Of a stretch of 64,000 nucleotides of DNA, positions 1 through 7,732 are shown piece by piece. The notes below the pieces were generated by a model. It was not told where the DNA came from. It saw only the letters and a program-made list of their open reading frames with translations, and made no database searches. Made by a program: the position numbers and the translations under genes. Every line of letters starts with the position of its first letter. The first letter of the stretch is position 1. The stretch comes from Pseudomonadota bacterium. Its GTDB lineage: Bacteria; Pseudomonadota; Gammaproteobacteria; CALCKW01. Location: assembly GCA_039196715.1 (NCBI GenBank), contig JBCCUP010000007.1:1-64000 (forward strand), in the 5' to 3' direction.

Positions 1-71
1 ATGAGTTTTGTGGCGCGCAGGCCGCGGTTTGACCAATTGCACGCGAACGGACCCGGCGCGCGCAAGCGCGA

Positions 72-2090
72 TCAGGGCGGCGGCGGGTTGACGGTGACGA
101 CCACGGTGGCTGCTGCGGTGCCGCCGCGGCCGTCGTCGACGCTGTAGCCGACGTTGAAGGTGCTGAGCACGGCGACGGTCGGTGCGGTGACGCTGACGAG
201 TCCGGCGGCGTTGACCGTGGCGCTCGGCAGGCCGCCGGCGCTGGTGATCGTGTAGCTGAGCGTGTCGCCGTCGGGGTCGGTCGCGTTGTCGGCGACGCTG
301 ACCGCGCCGCTGGCACCGCTGGCGAGCGTGATGGCGTCGTCAGTGGCGGTGGGCGGCTGGTTCGGCGGCGGGTTCACCGTGATCACCACGGTGGCCGTGT
401 CCGTGCCACCGCGGCCATCGGACACCTCGTACACCAGCGTCGAAGCGCCGACCCGCCCGACACCGGAACTGAAGACGACCGCGTTGCCCTCGACGCGGGC
501 GCTGCCAAAGGTCGGTCCGGAGACGATGCGGTTTACAAGCAGGCTGTCGCCGTCGGGATCGTCGTCATTCGCGAGCACATCGAGTGACGTCGACTGGCCG
601 GTCACCACGTCGAAACGGTCGTCAACGGCCACCGGGACCCGGTTGATGCCGTCGATGCGCACGGTGAACTCGACGCGGGTCGACTGTGCGGGCAAGGCAC
701 CGCTCAGCGCCTGGTCCGTCACTGTCACCGACAGGGTCACCGTGCCGTCGCGGACCGGCTGAATCAGCAGACCCAGTTGCCCGGCCGCGGTGATGCCGCC
801 CCCGACGCGGACCGTGGCGACTGAACTGTCGCTGCTCGACACGCGCGCTTGCAAGGCGCTGGCCGGCGTTTCCTGATCCGAAACTGTCAGTGTCAGCTCG
901 CGCACCGGCACGCTCGTCGGGTTGCCGCTGTAGGTGAACCGTTGCCCTCCCGGGTTGGACGCCGTCGGTGCGTCGTTGACTTCGGCGACGTCGACGCGCA
1001 CCTCTGTGCTGGCCGTTTCGCCAGCGGGATCCGAGATGGTGACGATGAAACTGTCGCTGCCGATGAAATCGAGGTTGGGCGTGTAGCGCAGCGTGCCGTC
1101 GTTGTTGGTGACGACGGTGCCGTTGGCCGGGTCGGTCACGGAGCGGATCGACAGTGAGTCCGATTCGTCGGTCGCGCGCGACAGCACGTCGATGCCCACC
1201 GCGGTGTTCTCACGCCCCTGCACCGTGATCACCGCGGGCAAGCTCGGCGGGTTGTTTTGGCCGGTGACGAGGATGCTCACGGTCGTCACCGCGGACGTCA
1301 GTTCGCCGTCGGTGGCCCGGTAGCTGAAGGTGTGGCGCCCGCCTGGACCGACGGTGCCGTCTGAGCGGAAGCTGAAGCCGCCCAAGGGGTTCAAGGCGAA
1401 CCCCGGATAGGGTGTTTCGACGAGTTCGGCGTGCAGGCAATCGGGCCCAGTGTTGCTGGCGCTGCCAGCGTCGAAATCGTCGGTGTCGTTAGCGAGCACG
1501 CCGTCGCCGGAAACCACGTTGCAGGCCTCGTCGTAGCGTTGGTCGGTGCGTTCGAGCGTGCCGTTGTAGACCACTTGGTAGGCCGTGTCAGCTTGTGCGA
1601 TCGGCGCGGTGTTGACCGCCACCATGCACAGGTCGACTTCGCGCACGTCTTCGGCGCCGGTCTGGTCCTGGACTTCAATGAGGTAGCGCTGCGCCACGGA
1701 CCGCGTGAGTGCCGGGATCGAGGCGACGAACTCGTTCGGGTTGGTGGCGTCCTGCGCGAAGGCAACGGAGCATTGCTCGGCCGTGATGTAACCGACGCAG
1801 GCTGCCGCAAGGTCGGCGGCGCTCTCGGCCGGCAGGAACTGTTCGGCGCAGGCGCCCGCGACGGACGGCCCCGATCCGGTCAGGGTGAAGCGGGCTGACA
1901 CCGTGTCGTCGTCGCTGACCGGGATACGGGCGGTGTCGCCTTCGGTGTACACGCGCACGGGTTGATCCAGCTGGATCTCGGGCGTGGTGTTGGTCTGCTT
2001 GCCGGTGCCGTCGACCCACGAGCAGGCCTGGAGCGTGACGGTGAGCAACAGCACCGTCCACGTGCGCGGGTCCACCAACCGTTCAATCAT
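72..2090 (-). CDS. Multi-domain Ig/cadherin-like lipoprotein
   Basis: Predicted surface or periplasmic lipoprotein of 672 residues. I start at the ATG at 2090 because a strong purine-rich ribosome site (GGGGGAGAG) precedes it and a lipoprotein signal follows at once: a hydrophobic stretch ending LQAC, with the lipidated cysteine at residue 23. The rest looks like tandem beta-sandwich repeats of about 90-100 residues with the VLANDDDPDGD and VSDGRGGTDTATV signatures of bacterial cadherin-like/Ig-like domains, clearest from about residue 280 onward. Such repeats usually mediate adhesion or act as spacers, but no ligand can be deduced. Oddly, the protein stops right after a VTVNPPPP linker, which normally leads into another repeat. 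Stands alone on the minus strand. Confidence 0.75.
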   Translation of the reverse strand: MIERLVDPRTWTVLLLTVTLQACSWVDGTGKQTNTTPEIQLDQPVRVYTEGDTARIPVSDDDTVSARFTLTGSGPSVAGACAEQFLPAESAADLAAACVGYITAEQCSVAFAQDATNPNEFVASIPALTRSVAQRYLIEVQDQTGAEDVREVDLCMVAVNTAPIAQADTAYQVVYNGTLERTDQRYDEACNVVSGDGVLANDTDDFDAGSASNTGPDCLHAELVETPYPGFALNPLGGFSFRSDGTVGPGGRHTFSYRATDGELTSAVTTVSILVTGQNNPPSLPAVITVQGRENTAVGIDVLSRATDESDSLSIRSVTDPANGTVVTNNDGTLRYTPNLDFIGSDSFIVTISDPAGETASTEVRVDVAEVNDAPTASNPGGQRFTYSGNPTSVPVRELTLTVSDQETPASALQARVSSSDSSVATVRVGGGITAAGQLGLLIQPVRDGTVTLSVTVTDQALSGALPAQSTRVEFTVRIDGINRVPVAVDDRFDVVTGQSTSLDVLANDDDPDGDSLLVNRIVSGPTFGSARVEGNAVVFSSGVGRVGASTLVYEVSDGRGGTDTATVVITVNPPPNQPPTATDDAITLASGASGAVSVADNATDPDGDTLSYTITSAGGLPSATVNAAGLVSVTAPTVAVLSTFNVGYSVDDGRGGTAAATVVVTVNPPPP

Positions 2091-2286
2091 GCGCTCTCCC
2101 CCGGAGCTTGCCAGCACCCCGGCTGTGCGCTGAGCAGCCGTCCAGCCCGGGCGTGACCAGTGTAAACCGTCACGCACGCGCAGGGGATACCGTGGCGTTG
2201 CGGCATACAGATGTGTAACGCAAGGCGATTCAAACGGCGAACTCCGCCGTGCCGGGTTGCTTCAGTTGCGCCACACTGGCGCGTTG

Positions 2287-2604
2287 TCACGGCGGCGCTG
2301 CAGTGAAATCGCGCCAGCGGCGCAGCGCGCGCGCCAGGGTGGCGGTAGAGAGCTGCCGCACAGCGGCGTCCTCGTGTGCCAGCGGGGTGATCGTCGCCCG
2401 CGCGCCGCTGAGCTGAAGTTCGTGGGCGTTTCCGGTGAACACGGCATCCCGGCCCGTGTCCAGTGCGGCGAGGATCGCGTCAGTGTGGTGCTCGCTGCCC
2501 TGGCAGTCGGTTTCCAGGAACGTGGCGAGTGCCGTGTCGGCACCGCCCGCACGCGGCTGGCCGGTTGCGTCACGGTAGAACGTGATGGCGTTGCGTTCGG
2601 TCAC
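2287..2604 (-). CDS. Small protein coupled to the EndoU gene, possible immunity protein
   Basis: A 105-residue soluble, acidic protein with no signal peptide. It starts at a GTG that overlaps the stop codon of the EndoU-domain gene (GTGA, 4 bases), so it is very likely translated by coupling. I do not recognise the family with certainty. The layout (an early Asp-rich segment, a central TGNAHELQL stretch and a C-terminal ALRRWRDF helix) resembles small cytosolic proteins found next to toxin genes. A cytoplasmic protein encoded directly after a secreted nuclease-fold protein suggests protection of the producer. That is inference from position only. Confidence 0.6.
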   Translation of the reverse strand: MTERNAITFYRDATGQPRAGGADTALATFLETDCQGSEHHTDAILAALDTGRDAVFTGNAHELQLSGARATITPLAHEDAAVRQLSTATLARALRRWRDFTAAPP

Positions 2605-3164
2605 CGCTGATACACCGGAAAGGCGGTGTTGATATCACCGTCGCGCAAGGTGTAGCCCTGGACATCGAAGCCGAGGCCCGAGGGACCTCGCCAGGGTTGC
2701 GCCCGCGGATTCTCGCTGTTTTCGAAAGCGTGCAGGATGATCGACACGACCTCCTGTCGGCTCAGGTCGTCGGGGAAAAAGCTCGAGAACTTTTCCTTCC
2801 ACCGGTCGCCGTCGCGCACCGCGATGGTCGCGGTGTAGACGCCGTGCCGGTTGGGGCCGTCGCGCACCGAGACCACGCGCGCACCCGCGGGGTCGCTGCC
2901 GCCCGGACGCGCGTGGTAACCGGTCGGCTTGCCGCTGCGGTTGATCTCGCCGTCGAACACGTGGTGCAGGTTGATCGCGGGTGCGGTGTCGGACCACTTC
3001 GACCCGGAGACGACGCTCGACGTGAGCGCCGGGCCGGTGGCTTGCACCTGTGTCTGCGTGCCCGAGTCGAGCAGCCTCACCAGCTTTTGCGCCTGGTCGG
3101 GGTTGACGCCGAGCGCCACCAGCACGAGCGCGCCGAGGCCGAGGGCCAGTTTCTTCAGTTGCAT
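2601..3164 (-). CDS. Secreted EndoU-domain protein (putative RNase)
   Basis: A 187-residue protein with an N-terminal hydrophobic segment (about residues 4-20) that looks like a signal peptide or anchor, then a bacterial EndoU nuclease-like domain from about residue 60 to the end. The signature HHVFDGEINRSGKPTGYH (residues 67-84), followed by RPGG and by RWKEKFSSFFP around residues 121-131, supplies the two histidines and the lysine expected of the EndoU active site. EndoU domains in bacteria are typically RNase toxins at the C-termini of large polymorphic toxins; here the domain is free-standing with its own export signal. The next gene overlaps its stop by four bases. The start is the ATG immediately before the hydrophobic segment; the much longer open frame upstream is an antisense shadow of the MFS gene. 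Confidence 0.75.
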   Translation of the reverse strand: MQLKKLALGLGALVLVALGVNPDQAQKLVRLLDSGTQTQVQATGPALTSSVVSGSKWSDTAPAINLHHVFDGEINRSGKPTGYHARPGGSDPAGARVVSVRDGPNRHGVYTATIAVRDGDRWKEKFSSFFPDDLSRQEVVSIILHAFENSENPRAQPWRGPSGLGFDVQGYTLRDGDINTAFPVYQR

Positions 3165-3210
3165 GGGACACGTCGCAAAGCGGAAGAGGGCGATGGTACC
3201 ACCGCTGATT

Positions 3211-3241
3211 TGGACAGTGCGGTGCGGCGAGCGGTTACACT
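3211..3241 (+). promoter_or_regulatory. Possible sigma-70 promoter of the MFS gene
   Basis: TGGACA (3211-3216) and TACACT (3236-3241) are separated by 19 bases, about 35 bases upstream of the MFS start codon. The spacing is slightly long, so this is a modest candidate read by eye. Confidence 0.3.
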
Positions 3242-3275
3242 TTCGACACGCCCGCGTGTGCGAAGAGAGAGAGCC

Positions 3276-4457
3276 ATGGCCCGTGCGCTGACCCGCACCG
3301 TGTTTACCTTGTCCGTCTGTCAGGGACTGATGACCAGCACCAACGCGCTGGTGGTGGCCTGTGCGGCCCTGGTGGGCGTGGCGCTGGCAGATGACCCCAT
3401 GCTCGCCACCCTGCCGGCCGCGCTCAAGCACATTGCCACGATGGCGTGCGCTGCACCGGCGTCGTTCTTCATGGCGCGCTGGGGGCGCAAGCGTGGCTTT
3501 CTGCTCGCGGCGGTGCTGGGTGTGCTCGGCGGTGTGATTGCCTACATCGGCATTGTCGACCGGCATTTCTGGCTGTTCTGTCTCGGCACGGCGCTGTTCG
3601 GATTGCACAACGGTTTCGGCAATTTCTACCGGTTTGCGGCGGTCGAGTCCGTGGTCGCCGATGCCCGCAACCGCGCCATTTCCTATGTGTTGGCCGGCGG
3701 CATAGTGGCGGCTTTTCTCGGTCCGAATATCGCAGCCCTGACCCGAGAGTCCATCGCCGGCGCCGAGTTTGCAGGCAGCTTTCTGGTTGTCACCGTCACC
3801 TATTTGCTGATCGGACTGGCCGTGTCGACACTTGGACACGGCGGTCGTGCCAGCACCGAGAGCAGCCGGGGGGGGCGTCGATTCGCCGAACTCTGGCAAG
3901 CACCGGCGATGCGGCTGGCCGTGCTGTCGGCAACGGTGGGTTTTGCCATGATGGTTCTGCTCATGACCGCGACGCCGCTCGCCATGAAGGCGGCCGGGTT
4001 CGCGTTCACCGAGATTGCGTGGGTGATTCAGGCGCACGTCGTGGCGATGTTTCTGCCGTCGTTTTTCACCGGCCGGTTGACGGATCGATTCGGCGTGCAC
4101 CGCGTGATCGCCGCGGGTGCCCTCATCGGCCTCGGCGGTGTGGTGACCGCGCTGACCGGGGAGGGCTTCTGGCAGTACTGGCTCGCGCTGGTGCTGCTCG
4201 GTGTCAGCTGGAACTTTCTGTACGTCGGCGGCACCAGCCTCCTGACCACCTGTTATGCACCGGAAGAGAAGGCCACCGTGCAGGGGGTCAATGACCTGAT
4301 CGTGTTCAGTTCGGTCGCGTGTTGTGCGCTTGCGGCCGGTGCCTTGCACGTGTTGCTCGGCTGGCAAAGCATGCTCTGGCTCGCTGTGCCGGCCTACGTT
4401 TGCGTGCTCTGGGTGCTGTCACGCGCACAACCGGCCGCACGCCTGCAACCGTCCTGA
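3276..4457 (+). CDS. MFS transporter
   Basis: A 393-residue major facilitator superfamily permease of the inner membrane. About twelve hydrophobic segments are visible, with an MFS-type cytoplasmic loop (ARWGRKRGF) after the second segment and a related loop (TGRLTDRFGVHR) in the second half, as expected from the internal duplication of the family. The start is the ATG preceded by the purine tract GAAGAGAGAGAG. The substrate cannot be told. It is divergent from the EndoU gene with 111 bases between them. Bacterial YfcJ/YcaD-like sizes match well. Confidence 0.85.
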   Translation: MARALTRTVFTLSVCQGLMTSTNALVVACAALVGVALADDPMLATLPAALKHIATMACAAPASFFMARWGRKRGFLLAAVLGVLGGVIAYIGIVDRHFWLFCLGTALFGLHNGFGNFYRFAAVESVVADARNRAISYVLAGGIVAAFLGPNIAALTRESIAGAEFAGSFLVVTVTYLLIGLAVSTLGHGGRASTESSRGGRRFAELWQAPAMRLAVLSATVGFAMMVLLMTATPLAMKAAGFAFTEIAWVIQAHVVAMFLPSFFTGRLTDRFGVHRVIAAGALIGLGGVVTALTGEGFWQYWLALVLLGVSWNFLYVGGTSLLTTCYAPEEKATVQGVNDLIVFSSVACCALAAGALHVLLGWQSMLWLAVPAYVCVLWVLSRAQPAARLQPS

Positions 4458-4500
4458 TCGTGCGCGCGCTGCAGCCGGTTGCCTCGCTGTACGGTTTTTG

Positions 4501-4529
4501 CTGCAAACGCGGCGTCAGGCCGCTAGAAT
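4501..4529 (+). promoter_or_regulatory. Candidate promoter upstream of the small membrane protein
   Basis: A good -10 hexamer TAGAAT lies at 4524-4529, with CTGCAA 17 bases upstream as a poor -35. Transcription would begin about 25 bases before the next start codon. Confidence 0.3.
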
Positions 4530-4560
4530 TTGCGGGTTATAACCGGTGTTTGAGGACAAC

Positions 4561-4902
4561 ATGACCGCCGAAACTGACCAGGCCCTGTACCAGTCCGTGC
4601 AGCGGAACTACCTGTGGTTCACCTTGGGTTTCTTCATGCCGCTGTTCACCTTGTGGGGCGTCTACCTGTTGTTCACCACGCGCGCGGCTGCGAACGGCAC
4701 CTGGCTGCAGTCGCACACCGACTTTCAGGTTCGGTTCATCACCGTGGTGACCGGCCTGCTGGCGCTCGGGTTGATCATGCACAGCTGGCAGGCGATCGGC
4801 CTGCTGGTCTTCATCGCGTTCTGGGCCTGGTACCTGTTTCGCCTGGCCCGTGGCTGGAGTGCCCTGGGCTACGGCGAGGAAGCCGACGCCGGCTGGATCT
4901 GA
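4561..4902 (+). CDS. Small inner-membrane protein, DUF4870-like
   Basis: A 113-residue protein with two or three hydrophobic segments (about residues 18-38, 55-75 and 78-96) and a conserved-looking C-terminus RLARGWSALGYGE. The overall plan (short polar N-terminus, long hydrophobic hairpin, final LARGW segment) is like that of DUF4870-type membrane proteins of unknown role. The ATG at 4561 follows GAGGAC with good spacing; an in-frame GTG 15 bases upstream is less likely. Convergent with the radical SAM gene. No function can be assigned. Confidence 0.65.
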   Translation: MTAETDQALYQSVQRNYLWFTLGFFMPLFTLWGVYLLFTTRAAANGTWLQSHTDFQVRFITVVTGLLALGLIMHSWQAIGLLVFIAFWAWYLFRLARGWSALGYGEEADAGWI

Positions 4903-4914
4903 TCCACCGGATTC

Positions 4915-6003
4915 TCAGCTGCCGAACAACGCGAGCTGCCGCATCGACTGCGGCGCGGTGAAGGCACGGCAGTTGAGCGCGGGCATCCGGCTGTTGTGCG
5001 CGATACCCGCCCGTTTGCAGGCGGCGTCGAAGCGGTCCTGAATCAACTGTGCACGCGGGCCTTCTCCGGTCTGGCGGTGGCCGAAGCGGGCGTCGTTCAG
5101 GCCGGTTTCACTGCTCGGCCGCACGGACCGAATCGCCTTGAGCACGCGCTCGGCGCGCAGCGGGTAGTGAGCGCGAAGCCATTCGGGGAACAGCGCGCGC
5201 AATTCGTGTGGCAGTCTCAGCAGGCCGTAGTGTGCGGCCATCGCCCCGGCGCGGGCGGCGCGCATCACGATCGACTCGATTTCCGATTCGTTGAGCGCCG
5301 GAATGACCGGCGACAGGCTCAATCGGGTGGGTATGCCGGCGTCGGCCAAGGTGGCCAGTGTGCGAAACCGCCGTGCCGGACTTGCGGTTCTTGGCTCCAT
5401 GCGGCGCGAGAGCTCGGTGTCCTCCGTGGTGATGCTGATGGCGGCAGAGACCAGATTGTCGCGAGCGAGGTCCTGCAGCAGGTCGATATCGCGCTCGATC
5501 AGCGACGATTTGGTGATCAGGTAGACCGGGTGTCGCGTCTCCACCAACACGTGGAGAATCTGGCGGGTGACCTTGAGTGTGCGCTCGAGCGGTTGGTAGG
5601 CGTCGGTGTTCACGCCGAGGGCGAGCGGTGCCACCTGGTAGCGCGGGTTGGCCAGTTCGCGCTCGAGCACGCTCGCGGCATTGCGCTTGGCGTACAGCAG
5701 TTGCTCGAAGTCGAGCCCGGGGGAATGGCCGAGAAACGCGTGTGTTGGCCGCGCAAAGCAGTAGACGCAACCGTGCTCGCACCCCCGGTAAGGGTTGACC
5801 GAGCGGTCGAAATGGACATCAGGCGAGGCGTTGCGTGAGATGATGCGGCGGGCAGTCTCGTCGCGCCACCGGGTGGCGGTGGGGCGTGAGCGGTCGGTGA
5901 ACCAGCCATCGTCGACGGCGTGGTGCGTGCGCGTCTCGTAACGCCCGTCGGGGTTGGAGAGTGCGCCCCGACCGGTGATGGGCTGGGAAGTGGCTCTGGA
6001 CAC
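4915..6003 (-). CDS. PA0069-family radical SAM protein
   Basis: A 362-residue radical S-adenosylmethionine protein related to the SplB/Rv2578c group. The iron-sulfur motif is C-x3-C-x2-C (Cys75, Cys79, Cys82 in RGCEHGCVYC), followed by the NPYRG and ITKSSLIERDID signatures of this family. The start is the GTG at 6003, eight to nine bases after GGGAG. The reaction is not known to me; the relatives of spore photoproduct lyase suggest a repair-type radical reaction. PA0069 of Pseudomonas is, as I recall, a member of the LexA regulon. A LexA-like box lies 18 bases upstream of this start, which fits a DNA-damage role. Confidence 0.85.
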   Translation of the reverse strand: MSRATSQPITGRGALSNPDGRYETRTHHAVDDGWFTDRSRPTATRWRDETARRIISRNASPDVHFDRSVNPYRGCEHGCVYCFARPTHAFLGHSPGLDFEQLLYAKRNAASVLERELANPRYQVAPLALGVNTDAYQPLERTLKVTRQILHVLVETRHPVYLITKSSLIERDIDLLQDLARDNLVSAAISITTEDTELSRRMEPRTASPARRFRTLATLADAGIPTRLSLSPVIPALNESEIESIVMRAARAGAMAAHYGLLRLPHELRALFPEWLRAHYPLRAERVLKAIRSVRPSSETGLNDARFGHRQTGEGPRAQLIQDRFDAACKRAGIAHNSRMPALNCRAFTAPQSMRQLALFGS

Positions 6004-6018
6004 GGTGGCGCTCCCAAA

Positions 6019-6038
6019 TACTGTATGGATATCCAGTT
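6019..6038. promoter_or_regulatory. LexA-like (SOS) box between divergent genes
   Basis: The 16-base element CTGTATGGATATCCAG (6021-6036) matches the LexA consensus CTGT-N8-ACAG in seven of the eight fixed bases and has the AT-rich centre. It sits in the 59-base gap between the radical SAM gene and the DUF1992 gene, so it could repress both. Recognised by eye. Confidence 0.6.
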
Positions 6039-6062
6039 TATCAGGTGGGGTCGGGCGACGGG

Positions 6063-6371
6063 ATGTTTTTTCTGACGGAGCTTGCCGAACGCAAGATCGC
6101 GGAGGCCATCGAACGCGGCGACCCGGCAACCCTCGTCAACACCGGCTCGCCGCTCGATCTGGACACCGATCGGCACGTGCCGAGCGAGGTGCGGGCCCTC
6201 TACCGCGTGCTGAAACACGCCGGTGCGGTGCCCGCCGACGTCGCACGGCTGCGCGAGTTGGCCAGGTTGCGCCGTGTGCCGCCCGACGGTCTGCCCCCCG
6301 AGCAGCGGCGAGGACACCGGGCGCGCATCGCGGCCCTCATTGTCGCGCTGGACCGGCACCACAACCGCTGA
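6063..6371 (+). CDS. DUF1992 (DnaJ-homologue subfamily C member 28-like) protein
   Basis: A 102-residue basic protein. The opening FLTELAERKIAEAIERGDP and the following DTDRHVPSEVRALYRVLKHAG are the hallmark of DUF1992, the conserved region also found in DnaJ-homologue C28. No J-domain is present. The function is unknown. ATG at 6063 is chosen; an in-frame GTG at 6045 is possible. Divergent from the radical SAM gene and separated from it only by the LexA-like box, so damage-inducible expression is possible. Confidence 0.75.
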   Translation: MFFLTELAERKIAEAIERGDPATLVNTGSPLDLDTDRHVPSEVRALYRVLKHAGAVPADVARLRELARLRRVPPDGLPPEQRRGHRARIAALIVALDRHHNR

Positions 6372-6603
6372 GCAAAACGCCAGTGGTTGTGGCTCGCTGT
6401 CAGCCTACCGACACGTCCGGGATCTTCGCGGCCTGCGGCGTAACACCCACTTCACAACGGCACCGGCGAATGCGCTGCGGTTCGCACTGTGCCGCCGAAC
6501 TGTGATCCGGCGCACACTATGATGTCTCCTCCCAATACTACTGTCGCGGCCACGGCAACTGGCGCGCACCGACGCGGCACACGCGTATTCAGCGGAGATC
6601 AAC

Positions 6604-7242
6604 ATGACACGGTTCCACAGCCTCGGATTGGCCAGCCTCTTACTCGCAAGCGCGGCAACGGCGGGCGAGCTGAACGTGAAGGTGGTGGACCGTCTCACCG
6701 GCTTTCCGGTCGAAGGGGCCTCAGTCTGTCTCGGCACGCAGCAGGACACGGCGCTGTTTGCCGGCGCGCGCACGGACGCTGACGGCGTGGCGCGCCTGCA
6801 GGCACCGGTGTGGGCGCACCGGCTGAGCATCTCGCGCGGCGGCTACGCGAACGTCGACATCGAGCAACCGGCTCGCCGCTTCGACCTGCAGCTGGAGCTC
6901 GACATGCAGCCCGGCCGCGCCGCGCCGACCTGTCTCGTGAACCCCAGCGCGCTCGCGCCGAGGGCCGGCATCGAGATCACCGGGGTGGACGTCCTGTTGT
7001 CCGACAGGGAGAGCGGTCGTGTGGAGATTCAGACGTACACGAGCGGCTACGCACCGACGCACGTGCGTGTGGCCAGCCGGGACGATTTCGCAGGCTCGAG
7101 CTGGCAGGTGATCACCAACGGGCGCTCGGTGCACTACGTGCGAAACCTCGATGAAGCCGTCTACGTTCAGGCGCGCCGTCGTGTCGGCGACGACCAGAAC
7201 CACATCGAGAGTGTCTCGACCATCGTCAACGAAGCGCTCTGA
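6604..7242 (+). CDS. Secreted protein with carboxypeptidase-regulatory-like domain
   Basis: A 212-residue protein with a typical cleavable signal peptide (MTRFHSLGLASLLLASAATAG). Right after it comes a beta-sandwich resembling the carboxypeptidase-regulatory/transthyretin-like fold: a VKVVDRLTGFPVEGASV strand pair, a turn with RTDADGVA, then ISRGGYANVDI. The second half (residues about 110-212) is not recognised. Probably periplasmic or exported; such domains are usually structural or carbohydrate-binding. About 230 bases of non-coding sequence precede it, in which I see nothing convincing beyond a possible -10 (TATGAT near 6518). Confidence 0.6.
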   Translation: MTRFHSLGLASLLLASAATAGELNVKVVDRLTGFPVEGASVCLGTQQDTALFAGARTDADGVARLQAPVWAHRLSISRGGYANVDIEQPARRFDLQLELDMQPGRAAPTCLVNPSALAPRAGIEITGVDVLLSDRESGRVEIQTYTSGYAPTHVRVASRDDFAGSSWQVITNGRSVHYVRNLDEAVYVQARRRVGDDQNHIESVSTIVNEAL

Positions 7243-7263
7243 CGCGCGCGGTGCACCGGGCGC

Positions 7264-7455
7264 TCAGGTGTCCGGCAACTGGTCGATCTCGTCCAGGCTG
7301 AGGCTGCGCGCCTCGTTCGCGAGCAGTACCGGAATGCCGTCGCGCACCGGGTAGGCGAGGCCGCTTTGTCGGCACCACAGCTCCATCTCGTGCAACACCA
7401 GCGGCGCGCGTGACACCGGGCAGCGCAGGATCCCGAGAAGGCGTTTGTCGATCAC
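7264..7455 (-). CDS. Trm112/YcaR-family protein
   Basis: A 63-residue protein of the Trm112-like (YcaR, DUF343) family. It has the typical order RLLGILRCPVSRAPL, then ELWCRQSGLAYPVRDGIPVLL, then a short acidic tail. In eukaryotes and archaea Trm112 activates methyltransferases; the bacterial form is a small partner protein of uncertain role, often near lpxK and kdsB, which are not seen here. It starts at a GTG. Of the usual zinc cysteines only two remain (Cys12 and the Cys in LWC), which is common in bacterial members. Confidence 0.85.
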   Translation of the reverse strand: MIDKRLLGILRCPVSRAPLVLHEMELWCRQSGLAYPVRDGIPVLLANEARSLSLDEIDQLPDT

Positions 7456-7567
7456 GGCGAGGCACCGCAGTGTGGGGGCGGCTCAGTATGCCAGAGCGGC
7501 CCTGCAGGTGCCTTGCCGGTGCGCCCGGCGGCACTACGGTTCAGTAACGCCGACCGAAAGGGTGGGG

Positions 7568-7576
7568 TGGTATGAT
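7568..7576 (+). promoter_or_regulatory. Extended -10 promoter candidate for the XpaC-TelA cassette
   Basis: TGGTATGAT forms an extended -10 element (TG-n-TATGAT). No good -35 is seen. Initiation around 7583 would give a leader of about 145 bases before the XpaC start that contains the 32-codon open frame. Confidence 0.35.
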
Positions 7577-7633
7577 CTCGGCATTATCCTGAAGTGTGCC
7601 GAGCGGACCCGGCTTGGCACTGCCGGTGTGTCC

Positions 7634-7732
7634 ATGCCAAACGCCTTGAAAGGCTTCGTCGGTCTGTTGCTGTTGTTCCTGACCTTCATGTTGGTGTCCT
7701 GTCCCGCGTTCATCTCCCCGGGTGGCGCGTGA
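7634..7732 (+). CDS. Possible 32-residue mini-lipoprotein/leader peptide
   Basis: A very short open frame encoding 32 residues: a basic start (MPNALK), a leucine-rich hydrophobic core and a lipobox-like LVSC at residues 20-23, leaving a mature peptide of ten residues. Its stop codon overlaps the GTG start of the XpaC gene (GTGA), exactly the coupling used by the next genes. No strong ribosome site is visible. It may be a real small lipoprotein, a translational leader for XpaC, or a chance frame in GC-rich DNA. Confidence 0.4.
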   Translation: MPNALKGFVGLLLLFLTFMLVSCPAFISPGGA

